Assembly: GCA_016871255.1 (NCBI GenBank)
Contig: VFZH01000007.1
Location: forward strand, 1 to 54,590
From: Acidimicrobiia bacterium
Lineage (GTDB): Bacteria > Acidobacteriota > Vicinamibacteria > Vicinamibacterales > UBA2999
Direction of reading: 5' to 3'
Length of the DNA stretch: 54,590 bases
Within the stretch, counting starts at the first letter, position 1, and each line of letters starts with the position of its first letter. The notes below the pieces were generated by a model. That model ran no database searches and was not told the DNA's origin. It saw nothing but the letters and a program-made list of their open reading frames with translations. Positions 1 to 8,333 of this stretch are shown here, piece after piece. The translations under genes and the position numbers were made by a program.

Positions 1-119
1 TGAGACGGCTGCGCGGATGCGGACGCTGCGAGGACACCGGCGGCGACGAGCGTAGCGGCCGCGGCGCGCCCGATCCTGGTTGCGGCCCGCGGCCGGCGGA
101 CGGAGAGGAGACGGGTCAT
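1..119 (-). CDS. N-terminal end of a secreted protein, cut by the window edge
   Basis: Reading the minus strand from the ATG at 119 gives about 39 residues: a basic start (MTRLLSVRRPRAATRIGR), a hydrophobic stretch (AAAATLVAAGVLAAS) and an ASA-Q junction. This is a textbook Sec signal peptide with signal peptidase I cleavage after ASA. The ORF track misses it because it runs off the window. Nothing of the mature protein is visible, so no function can be given. Confidence 0.6.
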   Translation of the reverse strand, partial: MTRLLSVRRPRAATRIGRAAAATLVAAGVLAASASAQPS

Positions 120-319
120 CGCGACGAGCGTAACAGCAACCGGCATGCCCGCGCCTGCGAGGGCCGCCGGGTGCCCGATTGGGTGCTCGGAGCGTGCGAT
201 GCGCGGCTGTCGGACGCGCTGGCTCGGACCGGTGTGCGGACTATCCCGCCGGCCGGCGGACTATTTCGTCCCGGACTGGTCCCCGCAGACTGAGGCGAGC
301 GCTGCGGCCCCGGCCTCGC
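120..319. other. intergenic region with a short dyad and a 9-nt direct repeat
   Basis: About 200 bases between the start of the truncated secreted-protein gene and the end of the ATP-grasp gene. It holds the self-complementary word ccgccggccggcgg (246-259), flanked by the direct repeat gcggactat at 236 and 256. The ORFs drawn here by the track are arginine-rich shadows. No RNA gene is recognised. The upstream promoter of the truncated gene probably lies here. Confidence 0.4.
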
Positions 320-1336
320 TCAGCCGCGCTCGGGATCCCACTGCAGGCCGAGCGCGACGATGCGGTCCAGCAGGCGGTCGTAGGACAGCCCCGCCACCCC
401 GCCCGATTCCGCGAAGTCCTCCCCGTACGCGAGGTTCGGGTTCGGGTTCGCCTCCAGCACGAACACCTCGCCGCGCTCGTCCAGGCGCAGGTCGATGCGC
501 GCGTAGCCGTTCAGATCGAGTGCGCGGTAGACCCGTTTGGCCACGTGCGCGATCCGATCCGCGATCGCGTCGGGGAGCGCGGCGCGGTCGGTCGCGATCC
601 CGTGCGTCTTCTGGTACTTGTCGCTCCACTTGACCCGCTCGGTGGCGATCCGCCACCGGTTGTCCGGCATCTTCGAGAACGACATCTCCCAGACGGGAAA
701 CACCTGGAGCCGTTCGTTGCCGAGCACCCCGACGTAGAGCTCGCGGCCGTCGATGAACTGCTCGACGATCGCCGCCGTGCCCAGGTGATCGTGAACGAAC
801 TGGACGCGTTTGACGAGCTGTTCCTCGTTCTCCACCACGGACGCCTGGGAGATGCCGACCGAGGCCTCGAAGAACAGCGACTTGACGATCAGGGGGAAGC
901 CGAGCCGTTTGGGCAGACGGGGCCGCATGCCCCTGCGCACCACGAAGAAGCCCGGCACGCGGATCCGGTGGTAGGTGAGGAGCTTCTTCGACAGCGCCTT
1001 GTCGCGCGCCAGGATCATCCCGCGCGGATTGCACCCGGTGTACGGCATCCGCATCAGCTCCAGGTGGCTGACGACGTTCTGATCGAACGTGGTGACGTTG
1101 GCGAACGCCTCCATCAGGTTGAACACGATGTCGGGTGTGAAGCGCTCGATCGCCCGGCGGATGCTCGACAGATCGTCGAGCAGCCCGAGGACCTCGACCT
1201 CGTGCCCGCGCTCGCGCAGCGTGGCAATGACGTCGTGCTCCATCTTCCACTCGGCGGTGACAACGTCGACGCCCGTCGTGTCCGCGGGCGGCACGAGGTG
1301 GTCGTGGACCAGCGCCAGGATCCGTTTCGTCTTCAC
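320..1336 (-). CDS. ATP-grasp ligase, D-alanine--D-alanine ligase-like
   Basis: A 338-aa protein of the D-Ala-D-Ala ligase/ATP-grasp type. The N-terminus (KTKRILALVHDHLVPP) is a Rossmann-like strand. The central part carries the GCNPRGMILARDKALSKKLL region typical of ATP-grasp ligases, followed by FPLIVKS, a lysine-containing ATP-binding strand. The C-terminus has the metal-binding stretch YARIDLRLDERGEVFVLEANPNPNL. These enzymes join a carboxylate to an amine using ATP; the substrate is not evident and need not be D-alanine. I chose the GTG at 1336 because it overlaps the stop of the upstream zinc-peptidase gene (GTGA), and homology begins there; the longer ORF is a shadow. It is probably translationally coupled to that gene. 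Confidence 0.85.
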   Translation of the reverse strand: MKTKRILALVHDHLVPPADTTGVDVVTAEWKMEHDVIATLRERGHEVEVLGLLDDLSSIRRAIERFTPDIVFNLMEAFANVTTFDQNVVSHLELMRMPYTGCNPRGMILARDKALSKKLLTYHRIRVPGFFVVRRGMRPRLPKRLGFPLIVKSLFFEASVGISQASVVENEEQLVKRVQFVHDHLGTAAIVEQFIDGRELYVGVLGNERLQVFPVWEMSFSKMPDNRWRIATERVKWSDKYQKTHGIATDRAALPDAIADRIAHVAKRVYRALDLNGYARIDLRLDERGEVFVLEANPNPNLAYGEDFAESGGVAGLSYDRLLDRIVALGLQWDPERG

Positions 1337-2370
1337 AGCATCAGCCTGTGACCGTCGCCGTGCAGGTAGTTCATCGTCTGCACGGTCAGCAGCACGGTGA
1401 ACTCCTGGCGGGCCTGGTCCTCGGGAACGGCCAGGCGCAGCTTCAGCTCCTGGCTTCGCGCGATCATCCGCTCGAGCACCTGGTCGATCGTGTACTGGTA
1501 GATGCCGGTCCAGCTCGCGACGATGCGGCGGACCGGCCGGCGGACGCGCGCGATGAACTGCGCCGCCGTCGGGTTGCCGGCGAACTCGGGCGCGTCCGAG
1601 AAGATGCGCCGGAGATCCCGATCGTAGAAGTTCGGATGGCCCACGCCGTAATGGCGGCGCTTGGCCCGGTAGTGCTGCCGCAGCGTCTTCCGCAGGCGCC
1701 GCAGGGGATCGACCTCGCTGACGTTCTGGACGCGGGCCGGCCGTCCCCGCAGCGATCGCATCAGGGCGTCCACGTACTCGAGCTTCCGGAGAGCCAGCCA
1801 GCCCGTGTAGCGCTTCTGCCACTCGCTGTGCGGCGTGAGCCACACGGCGAACGTCTCCGCGAAGTCCTCATCGGGATGGCTCTGCGCGTACCAGGAGTCG
1901 AGGTGCAGCACGAAGCTCTTGCTGTAGGGGCGCGGCGTGTAGGACTCGGGATACGGCTCGGACGGCGAGCCGAACAGATCGCGCCGCCGGCGCCGCAGCC
2001 GCAGCCGGTACGCGTTGTCGATGGCGTGGCCGGTCTCGTGCCGCAGGATCCGCATGCACCACTCGGGTTCGCCCCCTTCGACCTCCAGCAGCTGTGCCTC
2101 CTCGAGCTTCTCCAGCCGGGGGTGCGCGAGAAAGAACGGCACGGCCACGGCAGACGCCCCGTCGGGCGTGAACCACTCGTCCGAAAGGTAGAAGTGGAGC
2201 GGGAACGTGAGCCCCCGATCGGCCAGCTCGCTCCGGAGCTGGGCCACGCGCGGCTCGATGCGGCTGCCCTCGATGGTCAGCGGCAGGTCCGCGAGGCGGA
2301 CGTCGAGCAGCTCCTCGTCGGCGAGCGCCGGCCAGTCGGCCGGCAGCGGGGTCCGGGAACTCGCGGCCAC
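1333..2370 (-). CDS. putative zinc-binding metallopeptidase
   Basis: A protein of 345 aa (or 356 aa from a GTG at 2403). It carries the zincin motif HETGH (about residues 111-115 in the shorter form) in the context ILRHETGHAIDNAYRL. A downstream acidic stretch, DEDFAETFAVW, could give the third ligand. No signal peptide is seen, so it is likely cytoplasmic. It resembles the 'putative zinc-binding metallopeptidase' family often found beside ATP-grasp ligases, and its stop codon overlaps the ATP-grasp start. The GTG at 2370 is preferred because a -10-like TATCAT lies just upstream; 2403 is the alternative. The substrate is unknown. Confidence 0.75.
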   Translation of the reverse strand: MAASSRTPLPADWPALADEELLDVRLADLPLTIEGSRIEPRVAQLRSELADRGLTFPLHFYLSDEWFTPDGASAVAVPFFLAHPRLEKLEEAQLLEVEGGEPEWCMRILRHETGHAIDNAYRLRLRRRRRDLFGSPSEPYPESYTPRPYSKSFVLHLDSWYAQSHPDEDFAETFAVWLTPHSEWQKRYTGWLALRKLEYVDALMRSLRGRPARVQNVSEVDPLRRLRKTLRQHYRAKRRHYGVGHPNFYDRDLRRIFSDAPEFAGNPTAAQFIARVRRPVRRIVASWTGIYQYTIDQVLERMIARSQELKLRLAVPEDQARQEFTVLLTVQTMNYLHGDGHRLML

Positions 2371-2379
2371 GGCGCCCTG

Positions 2380-2420
2380 ATGATAGCGGCGGGACGAGGG
2401 CACTGTCTCGCCGGTACAAT
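2380..2420. promoter_or_regulatory. overlapping divergent promoters, zinc peptidase / pepF
   Basis: On the minus strand, GAGACA (2409-2404), an 18-nt spacer and TATCAT (2385-2380) form a plausible sigma-70 promoter whose start would fall close to the GTG at 2370. On the plus strand TACAAT (2415-2420) is a good -10 for pepF with a 56-nt leader; its -35 is poor. The two promoters interleave, so they may compete. This is read by eye. Confidence 0.4.
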
Positions 2421-2476
2421 GGGCGTCCCGGCCGCGGTCAGTCGCGGCGCGGAGCCATCACCGTGCCCGGAGACTC

Positions 2477-4300
2477 ATGAGTGCACCTGCCGCGTTGGAC
2501 GCCAGTGACCGCTCCGCCCTTCGGACGGAGCACACCTGGAACCTCGCCGATCTGTACCCGTCGGTCGACGCGTGGCGGGAGGCGCGCATGCGGGTCGTGT
2601 CGGCCCTGCCCGGCCTGGGGCGGTTCCGGGGGCGACTCGGCACGCCGGCCGTGCTCGCGGACGCGCTGTCGCTGCGGGCCGAGCTCGAGAAGGAGGTGGC
2701 GCGTTTGTCGGTGTTCGCGGCTGCCCTGGGTGACCAGGACACCCGCGTGGCGGCACATCAGGGGATGCAGCAGGAGATGTTGCAGCTCGCCACGGCGCTC
2801 GCCGCCGAAGCGTCGTTCATCGAACCGGAGCTGCTCGCGCTGCCCGGCGGCGCCATCGAGCGCGCCCTGGCGGACGCGCCGGCACTGGCGCCCCACGCCT
2901 TCGGCCTCCGGGACCTGGTGCGGCGGGCCCGCCACACGCTGAGCGGCGTCGAGGAGAGGCTGCTGGCGGCGGTGCGGCCGCTGGCCAGCGCCCCGGAAGA
3001 CATCTTCGCGATCCTCGCGAACGCGGACTTCCCGTATCCGACCGCGACGACCTCCGAGGGGCGGGCGGTGCGCGTGGACCAGGCCGGCTACGCGCGGCTC
3101 CGCGCCTCGGTCCACCGGGCCGACCGTCAGACGGCCATGACGGCGTTCTTCGCCGCTCTCGGTGGCTTCAACGGCACGCTGGGGATGACGCTGAACGGCA
3201 GCGTGCAGAAGACGCGGTTCCTGGCGAACGCGCGCGGGTACGGCTCGTCGCTCGAGATGGTCCTCGACGGACCGAACATCCCCGTGCCGGTCTACCGGCG
3301 GCTCATCGACGGCGTAAACCGCCACCTGCCGGTGTTCCACCGCTACCTCCGCCTGCGCCGCCGCATGCTCGACCTGCCGGACCTGCACTACCACGACCTG
3401 TACGCGCCACTCGTGCCCGATGCCGACGAGTCCTACAGCCCGGAGGCGGCGATGGCCGCGGTGCGTGCGGCGTTCACACCGCTGGGCCCGGAGTACGTGG
3501 ACGTCGTGGCGCGTGCGTGCGCGGAGCGGTGGATCGACTGGCATCCCGCGACCGGCAAGCGATCGGGCGCCTATTCGGAGGGGGCCGCGTACGACGTGCA
3601 TCCGTACATCCTGCTGAACTACCAGGGCAAGCTGCACGACGTCAGCACGCTGGCGCACGAACTGGGCCACACGCTGCACAGCTGGTACTCGAACCGGACG
3701 CAGCCCTACACGCTGGCGGCGTACCACACGTTCGTGGCCGAAGTGGCGTCCACGTTCAACGAGGAGCTGCTCGTGGACGACCTGCTGCGCCGGCACGCGT
3801 CGGGCGCGATGCGGCGCGCCCTGCTGGGGCACTACCTCGAGAACATCAAGTCCACGGTGGTCCGGCAGACGCAGTTCGCCGAGTTCGAGCTGCGGATGCA
3901 CGAGATGGCGCAGGAGGGCGAGCCGATCACCGGCGAGGCGCTGTCGCGCCTGTATCTCGAGATCGTGCGCCGGTACTACGGCCACGGCGCGGGCGTCTGT
4001 ACGGTGGCCGGCGAGATCGCGCACGAGTGGAGCTACATCCCGCACTTCTACCGCGACTTCTACGTGTTCCAGTACGCGACGTCGTTCGCGGCCTCCGTCG
4101 CCCTCGCAGACCGTGTCCGCAGAGGGGAGCCTGGCACGGTGGAGCGGTATCTGGCGTTCATCAGCGCCGGCGGGTCGAAGTACCCGATCGACCTGCTCCG
4201 TGACGCGGGCGTGGACATGACCACCGACGAGCCGATCGACCTCACCTTCGCGAAGATGGCGCAGGTGATGGACGAGCTCGAGGCGCTGATCGGGGACTGA
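2477..4300 (+). CDS. pepF: oligoendopeptidase F, M3 family zinc peptidase
   Basis: The 607-aa product matches the length and layout of bacterial PepF. The N-terminal helical half (WNLADLYPSVDAWREA, typical of PepF) is followed by the M3 catalytic domain with zinc motif HELGH at residues 394-398 (STLAHELGHTLHSWYS). A downstream glutamate in FVAEVASTFNEELL serves as third ligand. PepF hydrolyses short peptides in the cytosol, taking part in peptide turnover. No signal peptide is present. The ATG follows a GGAG Shine-Dalgarno. It is transcribed alone, divergent from the zinc peptidase/ATP-grasp pair and convergent with the arginase operon. Confidence 0.95.
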   Translation: MSAPAALDASDRSALRTEHTWNLADLYPSVDAWREARMRVVSALPGLGRFRGRLGTPAVLADALSLRAELEKEVARLSVFAAALGDQDTRVAAHQGMQQEMLQLATALAAEASFIEPELLALPGGAIERALADAPALAPHAFGLRDLVRRARHTLSGVEERLLAAVRPLASAPEDIFAILANADFPYPTATTSEGRAVRVDQAGYARLRASVHRADRQTAMTAFFAALGGFNGTLGMTLNGSVQKTRFLANARGYGSSLEMVLDGPNIPVPVYRRLIDGVNRHLPVFHRYLRLRRRMLDLPDLHYHDLYAPLVPDADESYSPEAAMAAVRAAFTPLGPEYVDVVARACAERWIDWHPATGKRSGAYSEGAAYDVHPYILLNYQGKLHDVSTLAHELGHTLHSWYSNRTQPYTLAAYHTFVAEVASTFNEELLVDDLLRRHASGAMRRALLGHYLENIKSTVVRQTQFAEFELRMHEMAQEGEPITGEALSRLYLEIVRRYYGHGAGVCTVAGEIAHEWSYIPHFYRDFYVFQYATSFAASVALADRVRRGEPGTVERYLAFISAGGSKYPIDLLRDAGVDMTTDEPIDLTFAKMAQVMDELEALIGD

Positions 4301-4308
4301 CGTGCGCC

Positions 4309-4327
4309 GCCCGGTCCGCCGCCGGGC
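4309..4327. terminator. possible bidirectional stem-loop between pepF and arginase
   Basis: GCCCGG, a 7-nt loop and CCGGGC form a 6-bp stem lying exactly between the convergent stop codons of pepF and the arginase gene. There is no T tract, so intrinsic termination is uncertain. Confidence 0.3.
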
Positions 4328-5242
4328 CTACAGGATCCGTTTTCCCAGCGCGGACAGGGCGAGCTCCACGGCGAGCTCCGCGGTCGTGTTCCGCACGTCG
4401 AGCGTCGGATTCACCTCCACCAGGTCGAGCCCTGCCAGGCGGCCCGACTCGGCCACCATCTCCATGACCATGTGCGCTTCCCGGTAGTCGAGCCCGCCGC
4501 GCACCGGCGTGCCCACGCCGGGCGCGATCGACGGATCGCAGGCGTCGAGGTCGAACGACACGTGCACGCCCCCCGTGCCGCGCCCGGCCATCGCCAGCGC
4601 GCGTGACGCCACCTGCGCGATACCGTCCCGATCGATGTCCTTCATCGTGAACACCCGCACGCCGCTCGCGCGAATACGTGCCTTCTCGGCTTCGTCCAGG
4701 TTCCGGATCCCGACGAGGACCGTGTGGCTGGCCTGCACGACGGGGGAGACGTCTCCGATGCCGGCCAGCTCGCGCGGTTCGCTGCCGAGGAGCGCCGCCA
4801 GCGGCATGCCGTGGACGTTGCCACTTGTCGTGGTGTCGGGCGTGTTGATATCGCCGTGCGCATCCACCCAGATCAGACCGAGCGGCCTGCGGTGCCGTTC
4901 CCGCACGCGGGCGGCCGTGGCGGCCACCGAGCCGGCCGCCACGCTGTGATCGCCGCCGAGCACGAGCGGCAACGCATCCTGCCGATGGGACCGCAACGCC
5001 CGTTCGTAGAGCCGCCGGCACACCCGCGCGATGTGCCGGATGTACTTCTTGCGCGGGTCCTCGGGTCGCCGGGATTCGGGGATCGGCACGGGCAGATCGC
5101 CACGGTCCACGACCTGTAGTCCGAGTGTGGCCAGCCGGTCGGCCAGGCCCGCGATGCGCATCGCCGAAGGACCCATGTCGACGCCGCGTCGGCCGGCACC
5201 GAGGTCCAGGGGAGCGCCGATGAGGTGCACGGCACGGCTCAT
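4328..5242 (-). CDS. rocF: arginase
   Basis: 304 aa, the normal length for a bacterial arginase of the ureohydrolase family. Manganese-binding motifs appear in order: GGDHS, DAHGDINTP and SFDLDACDPSIAPGVGTP. The enzyme hydrolyses L-arginine to ornithine and urea in the cytosol. The N-terminus VHLIGAPLDLGAGRRGVDMGPSAMR is typical of arginase rather than agmatinase or formimidoylglutamase. I start at the ATG at 5242, 4 nt after the protoporphyrinogen oxidase stop, because family similarity begins there. It is the last gene of the response regulator-hemE-hemG-rocF run; no metabolic link with haem synthesis is obvious. Confidence 0.93.
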   Translation of the reverse strand: MSRAVHLIGAPLDLGAGRRGVDMGPSAMRIAGLADRLATLGLQVVDRGDLPVPIPESRRPEDPRKKYIRHIARVCRRLYERALRSHRQDALPLVLGGDHSVAAGSVAATAARVRERHRRPLGLIWVDAHGDINTPDTTTSGNVHGMPLAALLGSEPRELAGIGDVSPVVQASHTVLVGIRNLDEAEKARIRASGVRVFTMKDIDRDGIAQVASRALAMAGRGTGGVHVSFDLDACDPSIAPGVGTPVRGGLDYREAHMVMEMVAESGRLAGLDLVEVNPTLDVRNTTAELAVELALSALGKRIL

Positions 5243-5246
5243 GGCA

Positions 5247-6635
5247 TCAGCTGCGCGCCGGGACCGATGCCGCGGTGTGCGCGGCGGCGCGTGCAGCCGC
5301 CTCCCGCGCATCCGCCACACAGTCGGGAATGCCGATCGACCGGAACCCGCTTCCGGCGACGAAGAGCCCGGGGACGGCCGCCAGGTGCCGTTCGATCGCG
5401 GCCATCCGGTCGAGGTGCCCGACTTCGAACTGCGGGCTTCGCCGCTCCCAGCGGTAGAGCCGCGAGAAGAGCGGTGGTCCCGAGATGTGGAGCACGCGTG
5501 CCAGCGCGTCGTGCGCGACGCTCACCAGTTCCTCGTCGGGCCGTGCGAACCCTTCGGGGTCCCGGCCGCCGCCGACGAACGCGCGGAGCAGGACGCAGCC
5601 GTCGGGCGCGCGCCCGGGCCACTTCGAGCTGACCCACGTGCCGGCGAGGATCGGGCAGCGTTCACGGCGGGGCACGACGAACCCGGTGCCGCTGAGCGGG
5701 TGGCTCACCTGCGACCGGCGGTACCCGAGTGCCACTGTGGCCGTGGACGCATACGGCACCTCCGCGCAGAGGCGGGACGCGTCCGGGCTCAGCTCGCCGA
5801 GCAGCGCGGCTGCCGCGTACGCCGGCACGGCGGCGATCACGGCCTTCGCGCGAATCGACTCCGCGTCCGTACTGACGACGAAAGCCCCGTCGTGGTGCAG
5901 GCGGGTCACGGGGGTGGAGAGCCGAAGGGTCCCCGGCATCAGGGCCGCCTCGAGCCGATCGGTCAGCTCACCGATGCCGCCAGGCAGCGAGACGAATGCC
6001 CCATCGGGCGACGCGGGTCCGCGCACGGTGCGGAAGGCGCGAAGCACGCTGCCGTGGCGTGACTCGGCCGCGACGAGCCTGGGGAAGAGCGCCCGGGCCG
6101 AGAGTCGGTCGGCATCGCCCGCGTGAATGCCGGCGAGGAGCGGGTCGGCGAGGTACTCGGCGGCTTCGCGTCCGAAGCGTCGGGCGACAAAGGCGCCAAG
6201 CGCTTCGTCCTCGTTGTCCGTGCGGCGTGGGACCAGGACCTCGAGGCCCATCCGGAGTTTGCCGGGCCAGGTGAAGAGCGACGAGGTGGCCAGGGCGCGG
6301 GCGCTCAGCGGAAAGCCCAGGAACGACCCCTCGACGATCGGATGAAGGCGGCCGCCTCGCAGTACGTACGCCGTCCGGGGGGTGAGCGTCGGGTGGAGCC
6401 GGTCGCCGAGGCCCAGCTCGTGGCACAGGGCCACCCCGGCGGGTTTCTGCACCAGCAGCGAATCCGGGCCGCCGTCGATCACCCAGCCGTCGAATCGTTC
6501 GCTGAGGATGACGCCGCCGGCACGGGGGGTCCGCTCGAGGACCGAAACGGTGAGGCCGCGGCGCTGCAGTTCCCAGGCGGCCGACAGCCCGGCGATGCCT
6601 GCGCCGATCACGACGGTGTCGACGAGCGGTTCCAT
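5247..6635 (-). CDS. hemG: protoporphyrinogen oxidase (FAD-dependent, HemG/HemY type)
   Basis: 462 aa. The N-terminal dinucleotide motif VIGAGIAGLSAAWELQRRG binds FAD; the C-terminus LFVAGSGFRSIGIPDCVADAREAA is the conserved FAD-contacting end of oxygen-dependent protoporphyrinogen oxidases. It oxidises protoporphyrinogen IX (coproporphyrinogen III in some relatives) in late haem synthesis. hemE lies 35 nt upstream in the same direction, which supports the haem role. Ferrochelatase, often placed between the two, is not in this window. Related flavin amine oxidases are the alternative, but context makes HemG/HemY likely. Confidence 0.92.
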   Translation of the reverse strand: MEPLVDTVVIGAGIAGLSAAWELQRRGLTVSVLERTPRAGGVILSERFDGWVIDGGPDSLLVQKPAGVALCHELGLGDRLHPTLTPRTAYVLRGGRLHPIVEGSFLGFPLSARALATSSLFTWPGKLRMGLEVLVPRRTDNEDEALGAFVARRFGREAAEYLADPLLAGIHAGDADRLSARALFPRLVAAESRHGSVLRAFRTVRGPASPDGAFVSLPGGIGELTDRLEAALMPGTLRLSTPVTRLHHDGAFVVSTDAESIRAKAVIAAVPAYAAAALLGELSPDASRLCAEVPYASTATVALGYRRSQVSHPLSGTGFVVPRRERCPILAGTWVSSKWPGRAPDGCVLLRAFVGGGRDPEGFARPDEELVSVAHDALARVLHISGPPLFSRLYRWERRSPQFEVGHLDRMAAIERHLAAVPGLFVAGSGFRSIGIPDCVADAREAAARAAAHTAASVPARS

Positions 6636-6670
6636 CGTGCGCGGTCCGCCAGACCCTGCTGCGACGGGCG

Positions 6671-7744
6671 TCAGCCGGCGCCGGCCGGACTGCCCGATTC
6701 CGGTGCCGGCCGCCTCGTGACCGCGTGCACGTGTTCGGCCAGCAGCTGGACGTGTTCGAGCGGCGTGGACGGCAGGATGCCGTGACCCAGGTTGAAGATG
6801 TGGCCGGGGCGGCCGTCCGCGCGAGCGAGCACGTCCTCGGCTGCGTCGAGCAGCCGCTCGATCGGACCGAGCAGCAGCGTGGGATCGAGGTTGCCCTGTA
6901 CGGCCCGATCGTGGCCGATCCGCGTCCAGGCGTCGTCCAGCGGGATCCGCCAGTCCACGCCGATGACCTCGCCCCCGGCGTCACGCAGCTCTTCCAGCAG
7001 CATCGACGTGCCGGTGCCGAAGTGGATCGTGGGGACGCGCCCGCCGACCGCCTCGAAGATGCGGCGGGTGTGGGGCAGCACGAACTCGCGGTAGTCGGCC
7101 GCGTTGAGCGCCCCGACCCAGGAGTCGAACACCTGGACGGCGTCGACACCGGCGTCGATCTGCGCGTTGAGGTAGTCGCCGGCCATGGCGGCCAGCCTGC
7201 CGCAGAGCCGATGCCAGGCCTCCGGCTGTCCGTACATGAGCGTCTTCGTCTGTGCGTAGTTCGACGAAGGTCCCCCTTCGATGGCGTACGACGCCAGCGT
7301 GAACGGCGCTCCGGTGAACCCGATCAACGGGACACGGCCCTGCAACTCCCGTTTGACCTGCCGGATGGTCTGCAGGACGTGCGCGAGCGACTCGCGGGGA
7401 TCGAACGGCCGCAACCGATCGATGTCCCAGGCCGATCGCAGGGGCGTTTCGATCGCCGGGCCCTCGCCGGCGATGAAGTCGAAGGGCAGTCCCATGGGCT
7501 CGAGCGGCAGCAGCAGATCGGAAAAGAGGATCGCCGCGTCGACGTCGATGCGCCGCAGGGGCTGGAGGGTGACCTCGGTCGCCAGATCCGGCGTGCGGCA
7601 CAGCTCCAGCAGCGAGTGCTTCTCGCGGAGCCGCCGGTATTCGGCCATGTACCGGCCGGCCTGTCGCATGAACCAGACCGGTGTCCGGTCCACCTCCCGG
7701 CGGCGGCAGGCATCGAGGAATCGCGTGTTCGTCACTGTGGTCAC
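6671..7744 (-). CDS. hemE: uroporphyrinogen decarboxylase
   Basis: 357 aa. It contains the family signatures PVWFMRQAGRYMAEYR near the N-terminus and PLIGFTGAPFTLASYAIEGG in the middle, plus HFGTGTSMLL near the C-terminal third. It removes four carboxyl groups from uroporphyrinogen III to give coproporphyrinogen III. The GTG at 7744 overlaps the stop of the response-regulator gene (GTGA), indicating translational coupling; a second in-frame GTG at 7735 is possible. The longer ORF upstream is a shadow of the regulator gene. Confidence 0.95.
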   Translation of the reverse strand: MTTVTNTRFLDACRRREVDRTPVWFMRQAGRYMAEYRRLREKHSLLELCRTPDLATEVTLQPLRRIDVDAAILFSDLLLPLEPMGLPFDFIAGEGPAIETPLRSAWDIDRLRPFDPRESLAHVLQTIRQVKRELQGRVPLIGFTGAPFTLASYAIEGGPSSNYAQTKTLMYGQPEAWHRLCGRLAAMAGDYLNAQIDAGVDAVQVFDSWVGALNAADYREFVLPHTRRIFEAVGGRVPTIHFGTGTSMLLEELRDAGGEVIGVDWRIPLDDAWTRIGHDRAVQGNLDPTLLLGPIERLLDAAEDVLARADGRPGHIFNLGHGILPSTPLEHVQLLAEHVHAVTRRPAPESGSPAGAG

Positions 7745-8133
7745 TCGGGAACCGGCTGGCGGATCAGGTCGCGGGCCAGGGTCACGAGCTCCTCCAGCCA
7801 CAGGGGCTTGAAGCGAACCTCGGCGTCCAGGGCACGGATCTCTGCCGCCTGATCGTCGTCGAGATAGTAGTCGCCGGTCACGATGGCGACGGGAGTCCGG
7901 GCCAGCCCGGGAATCGCGCGCACGGCGCGCAGGAACTGCAGCCCGCTGGTGAGCGGCATGCGGAGGTCGAGGATGACGGCGTGCGGGCGGTGCGCCTGCG
8001 CCAGCATCAGCCCTTCGTCGGCCGAGAGGGCCGCCCATACCTCGTGGCCCTCCAGACGCAACATCCGCGAGAATGTGTCCGTCACGCTCACGTCGTCGTC
8101 AACGATGAGGACGCGGGTGACGGCGTGTTCCAC
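7741..8133 (-). CDS. single-domain response regulator (receiver only)
   Basis: About 130 aa with one CheY-like receiver domain: the acidic pocket is IVDDDVSV, the phospho-acceptor Asp is in HAVILDLRMP, the switch Thr/Ser region is VAIVTGDYY, and the conserved Lys lies in VRFKPL. There is no DNA-binding output domain. Start is taken as the GTG at 8133 (VEHAVTRVLIVDDD); a GTG at 8145 is also possible. Its stop overlaps the hemE start, so it is co-translated with haem genes, which is odd for a CheY-like protein. The partner kinase is unknown. Confidence 0.85.
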   Translation of the reverse strand: MEHAVTRVLIVDDDVSVTDTFSRMLRLEGHEVWAALSADEGLMLAQAHRPHAVILDLRMPLTSGLQFLRAVRAIPGLARTPVAIVTGDYYLDDDQAAEIRALDAEVRFKPLWLEELVTLARDLIRQPVPE

Positions 8134-8267
8134 GGCCGGCGGCACCGGTTCATTGTGGGGCTGGCCCCCGGGATCGTCAAGCAACCGACGGGGCAACGGG
8201 CGGGGCAGCGGGGCCGCGGCGACGGCGCGGAGCGCCGGAAAACGCGGATTCCCGAGTGAGCCCGTGC

Positions 8268-8273
8268 TATAGT
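8268..8273 (+). promoter_or_regulatory. -10-like TATAGT before the H1-tail gene
   Basis: TATAGT (8268-8273) stands about 60 nt upstream of the chosen GTG start at 8334. No convincing -35 is visible. The 200-bp region between it and the divergent response regulator contains no recognisable gene. Confidence 0.3.
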
Positions 8274-8333
8274 CAGCCGGTTTCGGGGCCGGTGGTCGTG
8301 GCGCCGGCAGGGTCAAGGCGCGACCCGGAGGCT

